The notes beneath the pieces were generated by a model that did not search any database, was not told the origin of the DNA, and saw only the letters and a program-made list of their open reading frames with translations. A program made the position numbers and the translations under genes. Shown here one piece after another: positions 7,274 through 17,400 of a stretch of DNA of 29,377 nucleotides. Origin of the DNA: a virus. The stretch is from positions 1 through 29,377 of IMG/VR virus record IMGVR_UViG_3300042691_044542; one strand, given 5' to 3'. Every line of letters starts with the position of its first letter. Positions within the stretch are counted from its first letter, which is position 1.

Positions 7274-9638
7274 CGGGCCTCTTGAGCACTGGTTGTGCCA
7301 GGTTCGCTCTCATAATAACGTTAAAGTTGTCGTCGTGAATATTGATGCCCGTGATGTACACGAAGTTATCTGCCGTTTCATTCTGTTCATTTGTAGGTGG
7401 GAATGATAGGTAACTCGGATTAGATGATGAGTTGATCTCTCCAGCTGGACAAATAACATCGATAGTATATGTGTGGATATTCTGCGACCCATTGAACGAG
7501 ACAGAGAAATTGTCCTTACCGAAGTAGTAGAGGTGAGGTGACTTGATGATCGCAAGACCCTCATCGTAGAAGAGGTTACCTACAGTCGCCCAAGTGGGCG
7601 GAGGTGTGACTGCATCTGCGCGGTAGAGACCCCCAAAGCCGTTATCCTTAAGCGTGATGTTAATCTTATCACCCGAGCCTGTCAGTGCTGTAGATGATAA
7701 TGTAAATGACTGCGGGAATATCTGATTACCGTAATAGAGATTGCTAACTTGATAGATCGTCGACAGGTTGCTTGATCTATCAGCAAATGATGACGTTGTG
7801 TTAAAAGAAAAGAGTGATGTGACTGTCCCTTGATAACCGCGCGAGAAGAGGCTGTAGTAGCTCGTGTCAAAATTGAAGTTTGTTGGAGTTAAATAATTTT
7901 CAATTCCTGACCTTGCTATCGATCCCGTTCCCTGCGATGTAGGTTCAAGTGTTGTGTCTATGTTAGACAGTGATATGCTGTCTTTTACTTCATCTATTCC
8001 AAGTGAAAATTGTCTATATAAACCTTCTGCTGTGTCTGTTATCAAGCTTATAGACGGCGAGATGAAGCCATTGTCACATGGCAAAATTGTGTACGCACGC
8101 TTAGCAAAAGCAGGATCTTTGAGCAAGTGATCGACAGCAAATGTGTCAACAACGGTTGTATTGAGCGATCCTGTTAGGCGATAAAGGCGCGGTGCGTAGT
8201 TTAACCCACTTGATGCAAATTGAGCTGGTGAACTTGAAACTTGATCAAATAGAAAATTTTGAAGATTAGGAGAAAAAACTTGACAAGCAAAAGCAAGTGG
8301 TATGTTGAAAGGCGTAACATTTAACTTTGCGGCGGGCTTACCTGCTATCTCACTTAATTTACCTATTGGTGTGACAAAATCTTCCTGCTGTTTTACAGCG
8401 TAGTTTGTAAAAAAGGGAGGCAAGTAAAAAATCAATCCAGAAGTACTGGCGGTGGCGCCATTTGTTCTGTAGTAACTAACTTCTGTATCTGTCAAAACTC
8501 TATTGAAAATTTTAACTTCATGTATTTCGGCATTGAGTGGGCTTGAAAACGTGAAACCTGCTGGGTCGCTTGTGCCTCCGTCGAGTTGCGTTACACCTTC
8601 ACCTGTTGTTGTGTTAGCAACTACGCTGTTGAAGAACTTTGCCGTCGTATCACTTCCAACATACTGATTTCCCAAGATCAATGTTTCTACATTTGCTGTG
8701 TCTGTAATTGAGCTGCTTGGGTAGTAGAAAGAAGATGTCGTAGCATCAATTGTGAAAGATCCTGATCCGTTGTTGTATGATGCGCCCCAACGAATTGAAA
8801 CATGATGCCAGTTGTTATGCTTTAAGAGATTATCATCGCTGACGTAGATTAAATCTTGCGGATATGATCTTGAACCATTTGCCTGCGTAACATCAATACT
8901 GTTAAGTGGCACATTCGCACTGTGCTGAAAGCCTACTGCAAGACGAAATTGATCAACTTGACCGTCTGCATTCTTGTGTGATCCTGTGTGTAGTGACACA
9001 CAAATTGATGACGACATGTGCAGGATAGCACCTGCATTAAAGCTAATACCTGCGTCTGCTAAATACCTCGGATTGATGTAAAAATCAAAGCTAAAAGCAT
9101 CTGTCAGTGTGTATTGGTCATCAATGTTTGGATAGATGATTGCGCTATCACTAGGCACCGTCGATGCTGTGAAGAAGTTGATCGTGTGGTAGTTCTTATA
9201 AGAGTAGTCACAATCTGCGTAGACAGATCGGTACTGTGGCATCATGACATTCTTGATGATGCTTTTAGTGAATGAGTTGCGATCAAATTCGATCGACTGT
9301 GTTATACGCTGCACCGGGATGACGATGTCATTTTTCCTACTCTCAGCTAGGAGATTTACAAGACGAATGTACTCATCTAGCAGAGCAGGACGATCTGTAG
9401 TGTTAGCAATTATGTCCTGCCTCAGTGACTCGATGTATGCAGGTCCTGTAGGATCTTCTACAAACGTCGTCGTTCCTCTAGTGCCTATGGCAATTTCTTC
9501 CTTAAGATAGGCACTCGGCCGTTCTATCAACCGAACTGATCCTGTGATCCCGCTTGAAGACGACACAAACTCAGCGCGTGGCCGCAGTGTGAGAGAGAAC
9601 GTGTCGAAGTTCTCAGGCTGCAGCTTGATGAATGACAT
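7236..9638 (-). CDS. Tail structural protein with LamG-like domain (probable adhesin/fibre component)
   Basis: An 800-residue virion-type protein. The N-terminal 60 residues begin MSFIKLQPENF and contain a Ser-rich GITGSV turn. Residues about 175-395 form a concanavalin-A/LamG-like sandwich: FSFDFYINP at the start, NNWHHVSIRW near 275-284, and the diagnostic end EIHEVKIFNRVLTDTEV (371-387). The last 115 residues, from VGNLFYDEG, match the end of the product of 10626-11819, including SSNPS and a final FRIKYDM. LamG folds commonly bind glycans, so a role at the tail tip or fibre in contacting the host surface is plausible but inferred. The start has GAGGGG about five bases upstream. The stop lies inside the resolvase gene. 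Confidence 0.86.
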   Translation of the reverse strand: MSFIKLQPENFDTFSLTLRPRAEFVSSSSGITGSVRLIERPSAYLKEEIAIGTRGTTTFVEDPTGPAYIESLRQDIIANTTDRPALLDEYIRLVNLLAESRKNDIVIPVQRITQSIEFDRNSFTKSIIKNVMMPQYRSVYADCDYSYKNYHTINFFTASTVPSDSAIIYPNIDDQYTLTDAFSFDFYINPRYLADAGISFNAGAILHMSSSICVSLHTGSHKNADGQVDQFRLAVGFQHSANVPLNSIDVTQANGSRSYPQDLIYVSDDNLLKHNNWHHVSIRWGASYNNGSGSFTIDATTSSFYYPSSSITDTANVETLILGNQYVGSDTTAKFFNSVVANTTTGEGVTQLDGGTSDPAGFTFSSPLNAEIHEVKIFNRVLTDTEVSYYRTNGATASTSGLIFYLPPFFTNYAVKQQEDFVTPIGKLSEIAGKPAAKLNVTPFNIPLAFACQVFSPNLQNFLFDQVSSSPAQFASSGLNYAPRLYRLTGSLNTTVVDTFAVDHLLKDPAFAKRAYTILPCDNGFISPSISLITDTAEGLYRQFSLGIDEVKDSISLSNIDTTLEPTSQGTGSIARSGIENYLTPTNFNFDTSYYSLFSRGYQGTVTSLFSFNTTSSFADRSSNLSTIYQVSNLYYGNQIFPQSFTLSSTALTGSGDKINITLKDNGFGGLYRADAVTPPPTWATVGNLFYDEGLAIIKSPHLYYFGKDNFSVSFNGSQNIHTYTIDVICPAGEINSSSNPSYLSFPPTNEQNETADNFVYITGINIHDDNFNVIMRANLAQPVLKRPDEEFLFRIKYDM

Positions 9639-9662
9639 GTACCCCTCTTTTTACCTTTATAA

Positions 9663-10565
9663 CTATAAACATGTTTTATTATCCTTAAATTCATCGCCTC
9701 GAGCGTGCGTCAATCCTAAATCGGCTTCGGTTACGATCCTGTAGCTAATTCCCAGGTCATTGCAAAATTTTATTGCTGCACTTGTCTTTACAGACACTTC
9801 ATCAGATGAAACCAGAGTGCAAGGTTTCACTTCAATAATCTCTTTTTTACCATCGCGATATTCTACTAAGAAATCTGGAATGTAGTTCTTTCGTCTTTCA
9901 TCATGTGTGTAGGGTATCTTTAATGGTTCGGATGTAAATGTTACTACATCGTTGTCATTATCAAGTTGCCTTGCAAAAACACTTTCGTAAGATGACCGCA
10001 GAAAAATTCTGCCTGCTTTCTTAGATACGTACCACTCTGTCTTAAAGCCCGTATGTGTCCAAAGACCGTCGACAATCTTTTGAGAGATGGCATCTGATAC
10101 TTTTTCAGAATTTCTTTTGACACGATCGTCTGTATAAGCTGTCAATCCGCTGTTCCAAGCAGGTTTTCCAAACCTGTGATTTGCTGCACCTCTACAATGA
10201 TAGAATGCATTTCTTTCACCTAAATTTGCGCATGATTTAGAGCAAAATCGTCGAGCTCTATTGATAAACGTCGTCTCAAAATTGCTTCCGCAGCCTTCGC
10301 AAGAAATGATTATAGGCCCATCAGGTCTCTGATAAAGATGATCGTAAGCACATTTCTGTGTGCAAAATCTAGCATCTTCTGCTCTAAACTTTATGACATC
10401 AAATTCCGTGCCGCAGTGCTCGCACGTCTTCGTGACGCGTTGGCGTTTTGTTCCGGAGTTGGAGCAAGCTTTTGAGCAATATTTTGAGCTTCTCGATCTA
10501 TAGGGAACCTGCCAGATCTTTTGGCAGAACTGGCAGGTGACTTGAACTGGTGCAAATTTCGTCAT
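9663..10565 (-). CDS. Free-standing homing endonuclease: zinc-finger triplet, NUMOD3, PD-(D/E)XK nuclease
   Basis: A 300-residue mobile-gene product unlike its virion-protein neighbours. It has three tandem Cys4 fingers: C11/C14/C30/C34, C48/C51/C68/C72 and C89/C92/C108/C112, each of form CxxC, 15-16 residues, CxxxC with an aromatic residue before the third Cys. Then comes a NUMOD3-type DNA-binding motif FGKPAWNSGLT (132-142). The C-terminal nuclease shows RSSYESVFARQL (E194), YIPDF (D231) and IIEVKP (E245, K247), a PD-(D/E)XK core. It would cut an allele lacking the gene so that repair copies it in. It fills a gap between two tail genes and does not interrupt either. The ribosome binding site is poor and lies in a possible hairpin (10569-10595). 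A non-mobile repair enzyme of TnsA or Vsr type is the main alternative. Confidence 0.86.
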   Translation of the reverse strand: MTKFAPVQVTCQFCQKIWQVPYRSRSSKYCSKACSNSGTKRQRVTKTCEHCGTEFDVIKFRAEDARFCTQKCAYDHLYQRPDGPIIISCEGCGSNFETTFINRARRFCSKSCANLGERNAFYHCRGAANHRFGKPAWNSGLTAYTDDRVKRNSEKVSDAISQKIVDGLWTHTGFKTEWYVSKKAGRIFLRSSYESVFARQLDNDNDVVTFTSEPLKIPYTHDERRKNYIPDFLVEYRDGKKEIIEVKPCTLVSSDEVSVKTSAAIKFCNDLGISYRIVTEADLGLTHARGDEFKDNKTCL

Positions 10566-10568
10566 GAT

Positions 10569-10595
10569 GCGCTCTATAGATTAAATATAACGCGC
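10569..10595 (-). promoter_or_regulatory. Imperfect palindrome covering the endonuclease translation start region
   Basis: Three bases upstream of the endonuclease ATG is a 27-base imperfect inverted repeat: outer arms GCGC/GCGC, a two-base mismatch on each side, inner TATA/TATA pairs and a seven-base loop. As RNA it would bury the region where a ribosome binding site should be. The AT-rich centre resembles a promoter -10 or T4 late-promoter core. In T4, hairpins of this kind silence I-TevI and some late genes on long transcripts. The stem is short, so this is a candidate only. Confidence 0.35.
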
Positions 10596-10625
10596 ACTTT
10601 AAAAGAGAAGAACGACAAAAAAGAT

Positions 10626-11819
10626 TTAAAAATCTAATCTTACTCTAAATGTCAAATCCTTCTCATCATTCTTCTCGATTGGACGACTCATCTTGGCAAC
10701 TGCCAGCAAGTTATCGTTTGCATCGTAGAGACCCACCGTTGTGATGTAGCTGAATGTTCGATCAGACGTAGGATCATCGATGACAATGATATTACCGTCT
10801 GCGTCAGTGAAAGTGGGATTTGACGAGTAGTTGAACTCATCCGACGTGGCACGACAGAACACCAAGGTTGAATTGATGTTGGTGACATTCTGGAACGTCA
10901 GCGCTGTGAGAGAGCCAGAGCTAAATCTGCAGGATGCAAGATGGTCAACGATGTCATCGATCGATCCTGATACAAAGAAATCAGGGATAAATTTGGCATT
11001 TGGATTTCCACTTGCACTTCCAATTACTGCTGTACCGCCTGATGACATAGCGTCAATTGTTCCCGACACATGTTGCGTCCCTGATAGAACCTTCTTGGCG
11101 TCTAGAACTATGATGCCTTGATCGTAGAAGAGATTACCTACGACATTAGATGACAGCGTGGAGAATGCAATATCGCCAACTTGGCCACCGAAACCAAACT
11201 GCGTCCCTTGTCCTGCATCTGTCAAAATGGCTGATCCTGACGTTGATGTTCTATCAATATTTGAATAGGCAGGCTGACCTGACGTTGTACTATCAACGAC
11301 GCCAGTCGTGTAGAACTGCATCGCAAATGTCTGTGGTTTGACGCGGTCACGTGCGAATAGGCGCTTGATGTTGACGAATATTGCCTCGTCAATGTAGTCA
11401 GTTGTTGCAGGATTGCTGAACGGTGCCGAGAATTGAGCATCTGCATCACCGAGCAGTGTCTGTGCGAACTGTCGGTAGACGTTGATCTTCTCTCTCATCA
11501 TCAATGACTGTGATGGGAAAAGAAGCTTGCCTGCCGAATCGACGCCAGTTGTGCTACCAGCAACTGTTGAGCTACCTGAGAAGAGGCCTACTGTTAGGTC
11601 AAGCACCTCATTTGCCGTCTGAAGAGTGTAATCCTGGTCGAAAACTGTCTGAAACAGCGACGATGTGACGCCAGGCCCTATACCGCCTGTGACGAACACT
11701 TGATACTTCTTGCGCGTATCTGAGCTCGAGATGTCGTTCTGGATGACGTCGACCAGCTGGTTGAGCGCTGATCTGCTAGTCTTGATATCTGCAGCAGTTA
11801 TCTCTTTAAATGTGGGCAT
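10626..11819 (-). CDS. Tail/baseplate structural protein sharing a C-terminal domain with the 7236-9638 product
   Basis: A 397-residue structural protein without a named family that I can assign. The N-terminal 45 residues look helical and then reach a Gly-rich VTGGIGPGVTSS turn. A helical stretch REKINVYRQFAQTLLG lies near residues 110-125. The C-terminal 171 residues, from VGNLFYDQG, align with the end of the product of 7236-9638: both have VGNLFYD, SSNP, a YIT strand followed by DxxDN or DDNF, and a final FRVRLDF or FRIKYDM. The shared domain suggests that both proteins occupy equivalent places in the tail or baseplate. The start has AGGA about seven bases upstream and lies eight bases after the previous stop. 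Confidence 0.85.
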   Translation of the reverse strand: MPTFKEITAADIKTSRSALNQLVDVIQNDISSSDTRKKYQVFVTGGIGPGVTSSLFQTVFDQDYTLQTANEVLDLTVGLFSGSSTVAGSTTGVDSAGKLLFPSQSLMMREKINVYRQFAQTLLGDADAQFSAPFSNPATTDYIDEAIFVNIKRLFARDRVKPQTFAMQFYTTGVVDSTTSGQPAYSNIDRTSTSGSAILTDAGQGTQFGFGGQVGDIAFSTLSSNVVGNLFYDQGIIVLDAKKVLSGTQHVSGTIDAMSSGGTAVIGSASGNPNAKFIPDFFVSGSIDDIVDHLASCRFSSGSLTALTFQNVTNINSTLVFCRATSDEFNYSSNPTFTDADGNIIVIDDPTSDRTFSYITTVGLYDANDNLLAVAKMSRPIEKNDEKDLTFRVRLDF

Positions 11820-11827
11820 TTTTTATC

Positions 11828-12532
11828 CTAGCTGATCCTTACTTCAAATTCTTTGACGGCACCAGAGTTGATGCCTGTAATACGAACGTATGTTCTAACA
11901 ACATTGAGGCCACTTGACTTGTATGTGTCGAACAGTGTCTGAGAGAATGTCTTGAGGCGCAGCGTGAACTGTCCGGATGCTTCACTTGCGCTTGACAGTG
12001 CTGACGACCTGTCAACAAGGTAGGTTGCATTGTTGCTTGCATCAACTGAGTCGGGCACGAGGTTCTGGAGGCCTAGGAAAAGGTCGTTGACTCGAACTTC
12101 AAATGCATTATCAATGAGCTCAGGTGAGACAAAGTTACCTTGCGTGATCGACTGCTTAACAGTGATCGTGAGGGATGGGTTCTGTGTGAGGCGTGAGATC
12201 GACACGACATTAGAATTAACGATCGCTGATCCGTAATCAAGTGTGAGGGATGGGAGCAATGTCAAGGCAGGATTTGAGATGCTTACCAGCTTGTACTTGA
12301 GCGCAATGTTTGCATTAGTTGAAGCTTCAAACACTGGTGTGTTCTTCTCGATCTTGTCTTTTCCAACAAGACGACCGTACTGCTGTATGACCGTGTAGTC
12401 AACTTCATTGTCAGCTAGTGCGAACTTAACGATGTTGAAACTACCATCATTTCTCGCGAGAAACTGTCGACCCAGGTCAGTTAAAACTGCGTCAACGATG
12501 ATGTTGTTTGTTGTTTGATTGAGAAAACCCAT
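11828..12532 (-). CDS. Phage structural protein with GR-LA N-terminal domain
   Basis: A 234-residue protein whose first 50 residues carry a pattern seen again in the 20494-21507 product: Gly-(F/I)-L, a Thr, an Ile-Asp pair, VLT, GRxxLA, and a Phe-rich end (here GRQFLA, FALADNEVDY). I recall this start from structural genes of several large uncultured phages, without a named function. The rest alternates beta strands with Ser/Asn turns and ends VKEFEVRIS. No membrane segment or signal peptide is visible, as expected for a virion protein assembled in the cytoplasm. AGGTG lies about six bases before the ATG. A 49-base gap separates it from the previous gene. Confidence 0.84.
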   Translation of the reverse strand: MGFLNQTTNNIIVDAVLTDLGRQFLARNDGSFNIVKFALADNEVDYTVIQQYGRLVGKDKIEKNTPVFEASTNANIALKYKLVSISNPALTLLPSLTLDYGSAIVNSNVVSISRLTQNPSLTITVKQSITQGNFVSPELIDNAFEVRVNDLFLGLQNLVPDSVDASNNATYLVDRSSALSSASEASGQFTLRLKTFSQTLFDTYKSSGLNVVRTYVRITGINSGAVKEFEVRIS

Positions 12533-12581
12533 TTGTACACCTGTTTCTAAATATTCTTTGCTTGAAGTTATAAGTTAAATA

Positions 12582-14402
12582 TTACGTGGGCCTAAAGACA
12601 CGGGCTGTCGAAGGCGTGATAACTGGAGGTTCAACATAACTATCGTTGATCTTAATATCAAGCGTTTGGCTCTGCTGGAAGTCAGTATTAACAACAAGTA
12701 GTTTATAACTGTTATCATCGCCGCGATTATTGTTGAAGACAACGTGCTCTTGATCATCGCCAGTTGCATCTGTGATGCTGATGTACTCAGGATCAAAATA
12801 AATGTTGAGGCGTGTGTAGCCTGACATCTTCATGGTATCGACAAATGTGTCACGGTTAAGAAAAATGTTAGGGTATGGCTTAGGCGCATCGGATCTAGAG
12901 ATGACACGCGTGTTAATCCTATTGCGGTATCTATCGTAAGATGCTTCAAGCTGCACTGAGTAGTTAGACGTGTAGCCGTGCGCGTCGATGGCACACACTG
13001 CATAGATGAACCTACTGTTCTTAGTGAACTCTGTGTCTCTGTGCAGCGTAGTGGGTAGCAAGCTACGTGTTATCAGGCGTTCTGGTACACGCTCTGGATC
13101 TGGTGTCTTGACAACTGAGTCGTCAAAATCGTACATTCTAAGTAACTGAAATGGCTCAGAAGTCGAGCTTCTCCGAAAAACTTGAATTTTCTTAATGTCA
13201 GCTTGCAAGTTGATGGGAAAATTCCACGTAATGTTTAAGCCTGTATTGTCAGCTCGATATCTAAATGCGAGATCAACGGGTGGAGGAGGTGCAATGTACT
13301 CTTCGCAGACGACGGATGCATCTGATCCTCTTGATGCAAACAGGGCATACCTGGTCACAACTTTATCTTCTTCGGTTCCAAATGCTGTTGTCACTTGCTG
13401 GTTCATCTGAAACTGACATGCATACAGAGAGATCACTCTGTACTTGTAACTTCTTCCGTATGCGATCTCAGGATCGATGAACGAAGTTGTATTTGGATTG
13501 AGATCAAGCTTCTCACTAAAGATGTCGACTGTTCCATCGTCACGTGTGCCAAACTTTTGAATGATGTAGCCGATTAAATTATTCTTGAGTGTCGGTGAGA
13601 CAATGACAGCATCATCAATAAAATTAAAATCTGCTTCATAGTCAGATGTTCTGAGAACGTATGGCCTGCTCCCAGCAACAGATTGATCTTCCACTTCATT
13701 CAATTCCGTTTGTGTACTAGAGATCTCATCTGCATAAACATTCTTCGGTGAGCTTAGGCTGGCATCTGCAACTGTTCCTGCAACAGTAGGTAGAAAAGAA
13801 AAGCCAAACTCAAGCCCACGTAGTGTCTCTTCAACAGCACTAACTTTGATTTGACGCATATCAGACACTGCGTATCTGTATCCGTCGGGCTGTATGCTAT
13901 TCACGACGGCATCAAGAATTCTTCTTGATGCGCTGCTAGTTTCTTGATCTTGGAGAGCAGTGATTGACCCTGACAGGATACGGTAAATTGTCTTGTCCAG
14001 CGTTGTGTCAATAATGCTGACACCTACTCTTCCAAACACATTAAGCGCAGCTTCTCGAGCAACATTTCCCTTTATATCTGTTCTACTAATTGATAAGTTT
14101 CTATCAATTGCGACAGGAGGCTTTGTGATGGTTATTCTGTTAAATCTGGGATAGACAGCGTTGCGTCCATAAAACGCTCTGAGTGTTTCATTTTGTATGT
14201 TCGATGTACCGATATTATCTGTATACGTTGATGTTGTTAGATCAACGTCGGTCGATGTAAAACCGACGCTACCGTACACATTAGACGTCTCGTTAGTACG
14301 CTCATCGGACGTAAAAAAGTTGTAGACGAACTTTGCTTCTATGCTGCTGACTTCGGGAAGATCAACTAACAAAGCAGGTTTTGATATGACTGTCTCGGTC
14401 AT
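12582..14402 (-). CDS. Structural protein with two Ig/FnIII-like domains
   Basis: A 606-residue protein. The N-terminal 250 residues are of unknown fold, with an acidic beginning and Thr/Ser-rich strands. Two FnIII-like repeats follow: about 255-370, with the YKYRVISLYA strand, and about 371-487, opening APPPPVDL and with LNITWNFP, IKKIQVFRR and FIYAVCAIDAHGYTS, the usual strand order of a fibronectin type III domain. Such domains decorate tail and baseplate proteins of many phages. The start is convincing: AGGAGGT about nine bases before the ATG, which overlaps the preceding stop as ATGA. Exact position in the virion cannot be inferred. Confidence 0.85.
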   Translation of the reverse strand: MTETVISKPALLVDLPEVSSIEAKFVYNFFTSDERTNETSNVYGSVGFTSTDVDLTTSTYTDNIGTSNIQNETLRAFYGRNAVYPRFNRITITKPPVAIDRNLSISRTDIKGNVAREAALNVFGRVGVSIIDTTLDKTIYRILSGSITALQDQETSSASRRILDAVVNSIQPDGYRYAVSDMRQIKVSAVEETLRGLEFGFSFLPTVAGTVADASLSSPKNVYADEISSTQTELNEVEDQSVAGSRPYVLRTSDYEADFNFIDDAVIVSPTLKNNLIGYIIQKFGTRDDGTVDIFSEKLDLNPNTTSFIDPEIAYGRSYKYRVISLYACQFQMNQQVTTAFGTEEDKVVTRYALFASRGSDASVVCEEYIAPPPPVDLAFRYRADNTGLNITWNFPINLQADIKKIQVFRRSSTSEPFQLLRMYDFDDSVVKTPDPERVPERLITRSLLPTTLHRDTEFTKNSRFIYAVCAIDAHGYTSNYSVQLEASYDRYRNRINTRVISRSDAPKPYPNIFLNRDTFVDTMKMSGYTRLNIYFDPEYISITDATGDDQEHVVFNNNRGDDNSYKLLVVNTDFQQSQTLDIKINDSYVEPPVITPSTARVFRPT

Positions 14403-17400
14403 CTGTTATTACCTCCTAGGCGTCCACCAAATCGATTGCTTGTCTCTACGACAGCATTTATTCCTACACTATCAATGCCTTGTGACCTAACATCTGTTTC
14501 CACAAATGTTGTCAAAGCATTCTGGAGCGCATTTGAGTAGCTTCTACGTGTTGTTGCTGCCTCAAATGAGACGGGTGGCTGACTTGCTTCAAGACGAACC
14601 TTGGCAACGACATCTAAAAATGCAATGTCTTCTCTGCTGATCTGGAGTTGCTCAATAACTTCACTGACGTCGACAGGTATCACATGTATCCTTTCAAACG
14701 TCTTTGACACCATCATTGATGTCTTGTGCTGATCGGGTGCAAGCTGTATTGACCTCGATAGATCGCGAAGTACACGCTCCTTGTTGAGCTGGCCTTCCGG
14801 TGTATCTGGATAGTTGACTGCAATTCGATCAACTATTGTCGTGTAATTAGCATCCTGTGCAGCATCTGGGTAGCGTCTACCTTGTGGGATGAGATCAAAA
14901 ACCTCCTCATCAAGTGTTATACCTGCCGTCGTCTTCAACAATAGCTTTGCATAATGGCTCATGAGATGGTTATTGACAATTTTACTATCTCCCAGGATGC
15001 TCTCAAGGTCAGTAATTGAGATATCACGATAGTTTCCTGCATCATCAATAATTTTGTACTTTGTAGCACCATAAATCTGACTGTAATTTTTTAGTTCACT
15101 TGCTCTAGTGTCAGCTCCACCTGTTTGCTGCGCGCCCTCATTAATAAAGACACGTGTTGAAAATGTGTACCCTTTTGTCACAAACGACTCAAGTGTACGT
15201 GTATCTTCTTCATCCTGTGTAACCTGGATGTTCTTAAATACTAGATCAATGCTATAAAGGTGCTCTGATGTTGACACAGTATTTTGATATCTTAGTGTCT
15301 CCATTAGGCCCGTTGGCAACCCAACAGCTACTAGGAACTGTCTAGTCACTATGTCGCTAATTGGGTCGTTCAAATCTGGATGAGTTGCGACCGCTGTCTT
15401 TGTATTCAATGCTTGACCCACATTGTGATCTATCGCAGTTGGAAGATAAGCTGCACCTCGTAAGAGGTTTGTGTATCGATCAACAATATTTCTCTTAAGA
15501 AAAGCTTGCTCTGATTGAATAGCGTTGAGAAGCGACTCAGTGCTCTGGAGCTGATTAGATCGTTGCAGGCGCGCGACATTTTCAACTTTTGTCTTGAAAT
15601 CTTGAGCCTGATTTTTGATCTGTTGCGCATGATTGACCAAAAGATTTACTAGATCGAGACAAACTTGATTTTGCTGGTTGATCTTTTGAACTATTGAATT
15701 GAAGTAGGTGCTCTGTAAGTACCGGACACTATCCTTGAATTTTTGAACTCTATTGCTATTGACAAAATCGGTTGAATTTGCCAGATATTGATTGATAGTT
15801 GTATCTAAATCAGAAGGTGATAGTTCGGCATTCTCTATAGAAAGTTTTAGTGCTTTAAATTGATCTGGATAGTACTTGACAGTCATTTTTTGATCAGTGG
15901 GTGAGTAATCAACAGTTATATTCATCTCTCTAAAGATGCTTAAGAAGAGATTTAAAATGACAAATGCACGTGCATCTCTAGTAAGTGTCAAACCAAAAGA
16001 TGTCCTTGCATCAAAAAACCTTTGAAAGTTTCCTATGTCATCAATCAAAACTCTTTCTGTTTCTCTAACAACATTGTGAAATGTTTGAAATGACGAGTCA
16101 TCATCTTGCATGTAAGAGAACACTGTTGAGTAATTTACGCTTTGTATGACACGCTCTGCTTGTGCACCTAGAATTGTGACATTTCCGTCACCAGTTTCAG
16201 CATTTCTTTTACTAAAAATATCATCAGCCAATTTTAGGCGCGCAGCGCTTATTTCTTCTTGATTTAAATCATCATCATTTATCTTCTTATCAAGTGCACA
16301 TATCAGTCTAAAAAGGCGCGTCATAGTTTTATCATCATTTGCAGCCATGACAAAGCATGCAATTCTGAATGCACTTCCACTGCTGCTTATTTCATCTGTA
16401 TTGATCTCTGATCCTCGTATAAAACTTAAAAAGTAATCTTTTATCTTGTCAACAATTGCGCTCTGGTTCTGCACTATCGTGTTAAAAACAAGATCGTTGA
16501 TCTGTCTTGCGTAAAGATCATACTGTTCTGATGAATTCAAGAGATTAGAAAATTCTAGTGATGAGTTTGATCTTGAAAGATCGTCGTAGATTAAGTAATC
16601 AATACCTTTGACAACATCAAATTTACCATATCCAATTCCACCCGAGTCGACGGTAACGAGAGCATCACGAAATCTCTGTGATGACGAGGCTCTTGTTTCT
16701 GACCGAAAACCTACTACGGCATCAGATGTCTCTAAGATCTCATTAATATTTCTATATCCAATTGACACAACATCACGATCTTCAGAAGTTGCGCGCTCAT
16801 AATCCTTGATCTGTGTGTACAGCGATGTGTAATTTCCCAGTACATCTAGAGCTGTAACATCTGTTGTACTTCCCGTTATTTCAAATTGCTCGTTTCTTAA
16901 ACCATGAATTGTTAAATCTCTCTGAATTAGGCGAACAAGGCTTGTAATTTTGTCTGCATTCTTGAATGGTTCAAATCCAAATATTGGGCTGCCATTATCA
17001 TACAGCTGAACTGATCTAACGTTTGTGTCATCAATTGACACGATTTCAGGTACAATTTTTCTAAGATTTCTAATCTGATTAACATAAAATTCACTCAAGT
17101 ACCCATCTACTATTCCTTCTTTAGCAGCTGCATAGGGTCCGTTTAAAGAATAATTTTCAGTGAAAGACAGCTCGCCAAATAAGAAATAAAAATATACTGT
17201 CTTCAGTATTTGAGCAATTGATTGTGTATTTGTACCAACTTCAAACACATTGATGTTGTAATCTTCATTTATGTTCTTCAAATAATCTGTAATGCTGCTT
17301 ACACTTCTTAGATAGTCGTAACGTTCTCCAATTAAATTAAACGATCTAAAGTAAGAATTCTGATTTGTGTCAACATTTGCAATATTTAGAAGCCTGATCA

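Noticed and set aside
9663-10565. A group I intron around the endonuclease gene.
   Set aside because: Both flanking genes are complete with their own starts and stops, and the gaps (24 and 60 bases) are too short for intron cores.
10617-10635. Possible terminator after the 10626-11819 gene: AGATTT/AAATCT followed by a T run on the minus strand.
   Set aside because: The stem has one G-C pair and a two-base loop, so it would be very unstable; it also overlaps the stop codon.
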